From an uncultured Prochlorococcus sp. (lineage in GTDB: Bacteria; Cyanobacteriota; Cyanobacteriia; PCC-6307; Cyanobiaceae): 48,046 bases of DNA. Within the stretch, counting starts at the first letter, position 1. Each line of letters opens with the position of its first letter. A model generated the notes under the pieces. That model had not been told where the DNA came from. It was given only the letters and a program-made list of their open reading frames with translations, and did no database searches. Both the position numbers and the translations under genes were made by a program. This document shows, piece after piece, positions 46,032 to 48,046 of this stretch. The DNA lies in assembly GCA_902536775.1 (NCBI GenBank), contig CACAYX010000009.1, positions 1 through 48,046 on the forward strand, in the 5' to 3' direction.

Positions 46032-47201
46032 ATGAATGATAAGAAGTGGGGATTTAAAAATCTTTATAAAAACTTGATTAAACCTGTATTAAAAAAAGAC
46101 TCTGGAATTGATGCAGAATACCTAACAAATTTATCTCTTAGTCTCCTATCATTCAGTTCAAGAAAATATAATTGGCCTATAGTATCCTCTATCTTAAAAA
46201 ATCTAAATGAAGAATTTTCTTTAGTTGATCAAAGGTTAAGTCAGAACATATGTGGAATAAATTTTTGTAATCCAATTGGTTTAGCTGCGGGTTTTGACAA
46301 AAATGGAAATGCCGCAAATATATGGAAAGATTTTGGTTTTGGATTTGCTGAGCTTGGTACAGTAACTAAATTTGCTCAGAATGGAAATCCCAAACCAAGG
46401 TTATTTAGATTGGCAGAAGAAGAAGCAGCATTAAATAGAATGGGTTTCAATAATAATGGTGCTGAAAATCTAGTTAAAAACTTTGTCGAACAAGGTATTG
46501 AGTTTAAAAAAAACAGGGAGAATATTTGTTTAGGGATAAATTTCGGGAAGTCAAAAATTACAGGTTTATCTCAAGCAAAAGATGATTATTTAACTTCTCT
46601 AAAATTATTAATTCCATATTGTGATTACGCAGCAATAAACGTTAGTTCTCCAAATACTGAAGGGCTAAGAAAATTACAAGATCCAATTCTTCTAAAAGAA
46701 CTTCTTAGAGAAATTAAAAACTTACCTAATTGTCCACCATTATTTGTAAAAATTGCGCCAGATTTAGGCCTTAAAGACATTGAAGATATTTGCCAATTAA
46801 TAATCGAGGAAAACATCGATGGAATAATTGCTACAAACACCAGCATTGATAGATTAGGTCTTGAAAATAGAAAGATCAGGCAAACTGGATTATTACTCTC
46901 TCAAGAGAATGGAGGATTAAGTGGAAGGCCTCTCCAAAAAAAAGCAAATCAAATAATAAAACATATACATAATATTGATAAAAAGATTATTTTAATTGGG
47001 GTTGGTGGAATAGATAGTCCTGAGTCAGCTTGGGAAAGAATTTGTTCTGGAGCATCATTAATCCAACTTTATACAGGATGGATATATAAGGGTCCACAAT
47101 TAGTACCAGATATACTTGAGGGAATTATAAAGCAACTCAATAACCATCAATTATCTAATATAAAAGATGCAATTGGATCAGATTTAAAATGGGTTGAATA
47201 A
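46032..47201 (+). CDS. pyrD: Dihydroorotate dehydrogenase (quinone), class 2
   Basis: PyrD oxidises dihydroorotate to orotate in pyrimidine synthesis. The 389-residue protein has the class 2 layout: an N-terminal helical membrane-associated region, NPIGLAAGFDKNG, FAELGTVT, RMGFNNNGA, NVSSPNTEGLRKLQ (the serine base of class 2), VKIAPDL and GVGGIDSPESAWE. It uses FMN and passes electrons to plastoquinone in this setting. It lies six bases after rnhA. Confidence 0.97.
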   Translation: MNDKKWGFKNLYKNLIKPVLKKDSGIDAEYLTNLSLSLLSFSSRKYNWPIVSSILKNLNEEFSLVDQRLSQNICGINFCNPIGLAAGFDKNGNAANIWKDFGFGFAELGTVTKFAQNGNPKPRLFRLAEEEAALNRMGFNNNGAENLVKNFVEQGIEFKKNRENICLGINFGKSKITGLSQAKDDYLTSLKLLIPYCDYAAINVSSPNTEGLRKLQDPILLKELLREIKNLPNCPPLFVKIAPDLGLKDIEDICQLIIEENIDGIIATNTSIDRLGLENRKIRQTGLLLSQENGGLSGRPLQKKANQIIKHIHNIDKKIILIGVGGIDSPESAWERICSGASLIQLYTGWIYKGPQLVPDILEGIIKQLNNHQLSNIKDAIGSDLKWVE

Positions 47202-47210
47202 AATTAGAGT

Positions 47211-48046
47211 ATGAATAATGAACCTCATGATTACTCAACGTTAGCCATGCAAGGATCAAATTTGAATCACGGTGGAAATGTATTTGCAATTGCGAAAAAA
47301 TTAAATTTATTACCATCCGAAATAATTGATGCAAGTGCATCACTAGTACCCTTTGATCCCCCTCAAATACTAATAGATTCAATAAATGCGGAAATTAAGA
47401 ATCTTGGCTTTAGATATTACCCAGAAAGATACTTGAATGATCTGAAAGAAATAATCGGCAAATTTCATGGGATAAATCCAGACAATATATTGCCTGGGAA
47501 TGGAGCTTCTGAATTAATAACCTGGGCAGGTTATGAAGCATCCAAATTCGGAATAAGTTGTATTCCTTCTCCATCATTTGTTGATTATGAAAGATCTTTA
47601 AATTGTTGGAATAGCAATTTTATACATTGCGAATTACCAAAAAACTGGAATGATATTTTTCCTCAATCATTTCCGCTTCATCCAAAAGGTGATGTTATTT
47701 GGATAACAAATCCACACAACCCTACCGGCCAATTATGGGGAAAGAATTCATTGGAGGAAGTTGTGAAAAAATATAAATTAGTTATCTGCGATGAAGCTTT
47801 TTTATCGATAACACCTAATGGAGATAAAGAATCTTTAATACCATTAACCAAAAGATTTGATAATTTATTAGTCTTGAGAAGCTTGACCAAAATCTTCAAT
47901 ATTCCTGGTCTTAGATTAGGTTACGTTATTGGCTCATCGAAAAAACTTAAACAATGGGAAATAAATAGAGATCCTTGGCCTTTAAATTCATTTTCTATTA
48001 AAGCCGGAATTGATCTACTAAGTAATAAGAAATTCTATGAACAGTG
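47211..48046 (+). CDS. CobC/CobD-type PLP aminotransferase-fold enzyme (3' end outside window)
   Basis: Open from the ATG at 47211 to the window edge (about 278 residues). It is a class I/II PLP enzyme like HisC and the threonine-phosphate decarboxylase CobD/CobC. The HGGNVFAIAKKLNL start, GNGASELI, the asparagine-rich TNPHNPTGQ, CDEAF, and the PLP-lysine site SLTKIFNIPGLRLGY are visible. The HGGN start favours the cobalamin enzyme that makes aminopropanol phosphate over histidinol phosphate aminotransferase. The C-terminal part is missing. Confidence 0.85.
   Translation, partial: MNNEPHDYSTLAMQGSNLNHGGNVFAIAKKLNLLPSEIIDASASLVPFDPPQILIDSINAEIKNLGFRYYPERYLNDLKEIIGKFHGINPDNILPGNGASELITWAGYEASKFGISCIPSPSFVDYERSLNCWNSNFIHCELPKNWNDIFPQSFPLHPKGDVIWITNPHNPTGQLWGKNSLEEVVKKYKLVICDEAFLSITPNGDKESLIPLTKRFDNLLVLRSLTKIFNIPGLRLGYVIGSSKKLKQWEINRDPWPLNSFSIKAGIDLLSNKKFYEQ

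Overview
The window is a 48-kb stretch of a low-GC, tightly packed cyanobacterial chromosome, almost certainly a high-light Prochlorococcus (or a very close relative). The evidence is the strong A+T bias, tiny intergenic gaps, many TTG/GTG starts, the photosynthesis genes psbA and psbO, a CrtR-type carotenoid hydroxylase, the plastid-conserved families Ycf20 and Ycf66, the absence of phycobilisome genes, and a picocyanobacterial-type gene order. No prophage, transposase, CRISPR array or genomic island is visible. This is core-genome sequence.

Layout. 1-3.3 kb: a DUF3084 membrane protein (cut by the edge) and ntcA, divergent from a nucleotide cluster (CobO-like protein, dcd, thyX). 3.3-10.5 kb: txlA, glmM, trmB, two small conserved genes, ileS and ycf66. 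10.5-14.5 kb: tRNA-Leu(UAG), crtR, gatC, an alkyladenine DNA glycosylase, pyrB, ycf20 and a small gene. 14.6-20.3 kb: DUF2555, coaBC, psbO, sat and ftsH. 20.3-26.2 kb: a KDPG-aldolase-like gene, aroC, psbA, a 42-codon ORF, aspartoacylase, a xi-class GST, cp12 and a small protein. 26.2-31.2 kb: obg, mutS2, a VOC protein and hemB. 31.4-34.3 kb: a bicarbonate-uptake operon (BicA-like SulP, SbtA, SbtB). 34.3-38.9 kb: a thioredoxin-reductase-like flavoprotein, a coiled-coil protein with an ABC1 kinase, and enolase. 39.1-48 kb: clpB2, secE-nusG-rplK-rplA, an L10-type leader with rplJ-rplL, rnhA, pyrD and a truncated CobC/CobD-type aminotransferase.

How they work together: photosystem II (psbA, psbO) and its quality control (ftsH), inorganic carbon uptake and Calvin-cycle control (bicA/sbtA/sbtB, cp12), nitrogen control (ntcA), thiol redox (txlA, the TrxB-like protein, cp12) and nucleotide synthesis (pyrB, pyrD, dcd, thyX) lie among housekeeping translation genes.

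Most notable: interleaved perfect inverted repeats over the promoter of a CobO paralog that has lost its Walker A motif; two genes (crtR and the DNA glycosylase) with no ATG, GTG or TTG at the correct N-terminus; a flavoprotein lacking the NADPH motif of thioredoxin reductases; a minimal SbtB without its C-terminal redox loop; and a 42-codon ORF upstream of psbA. No wholly new system is demonstrated. These are specific leads.
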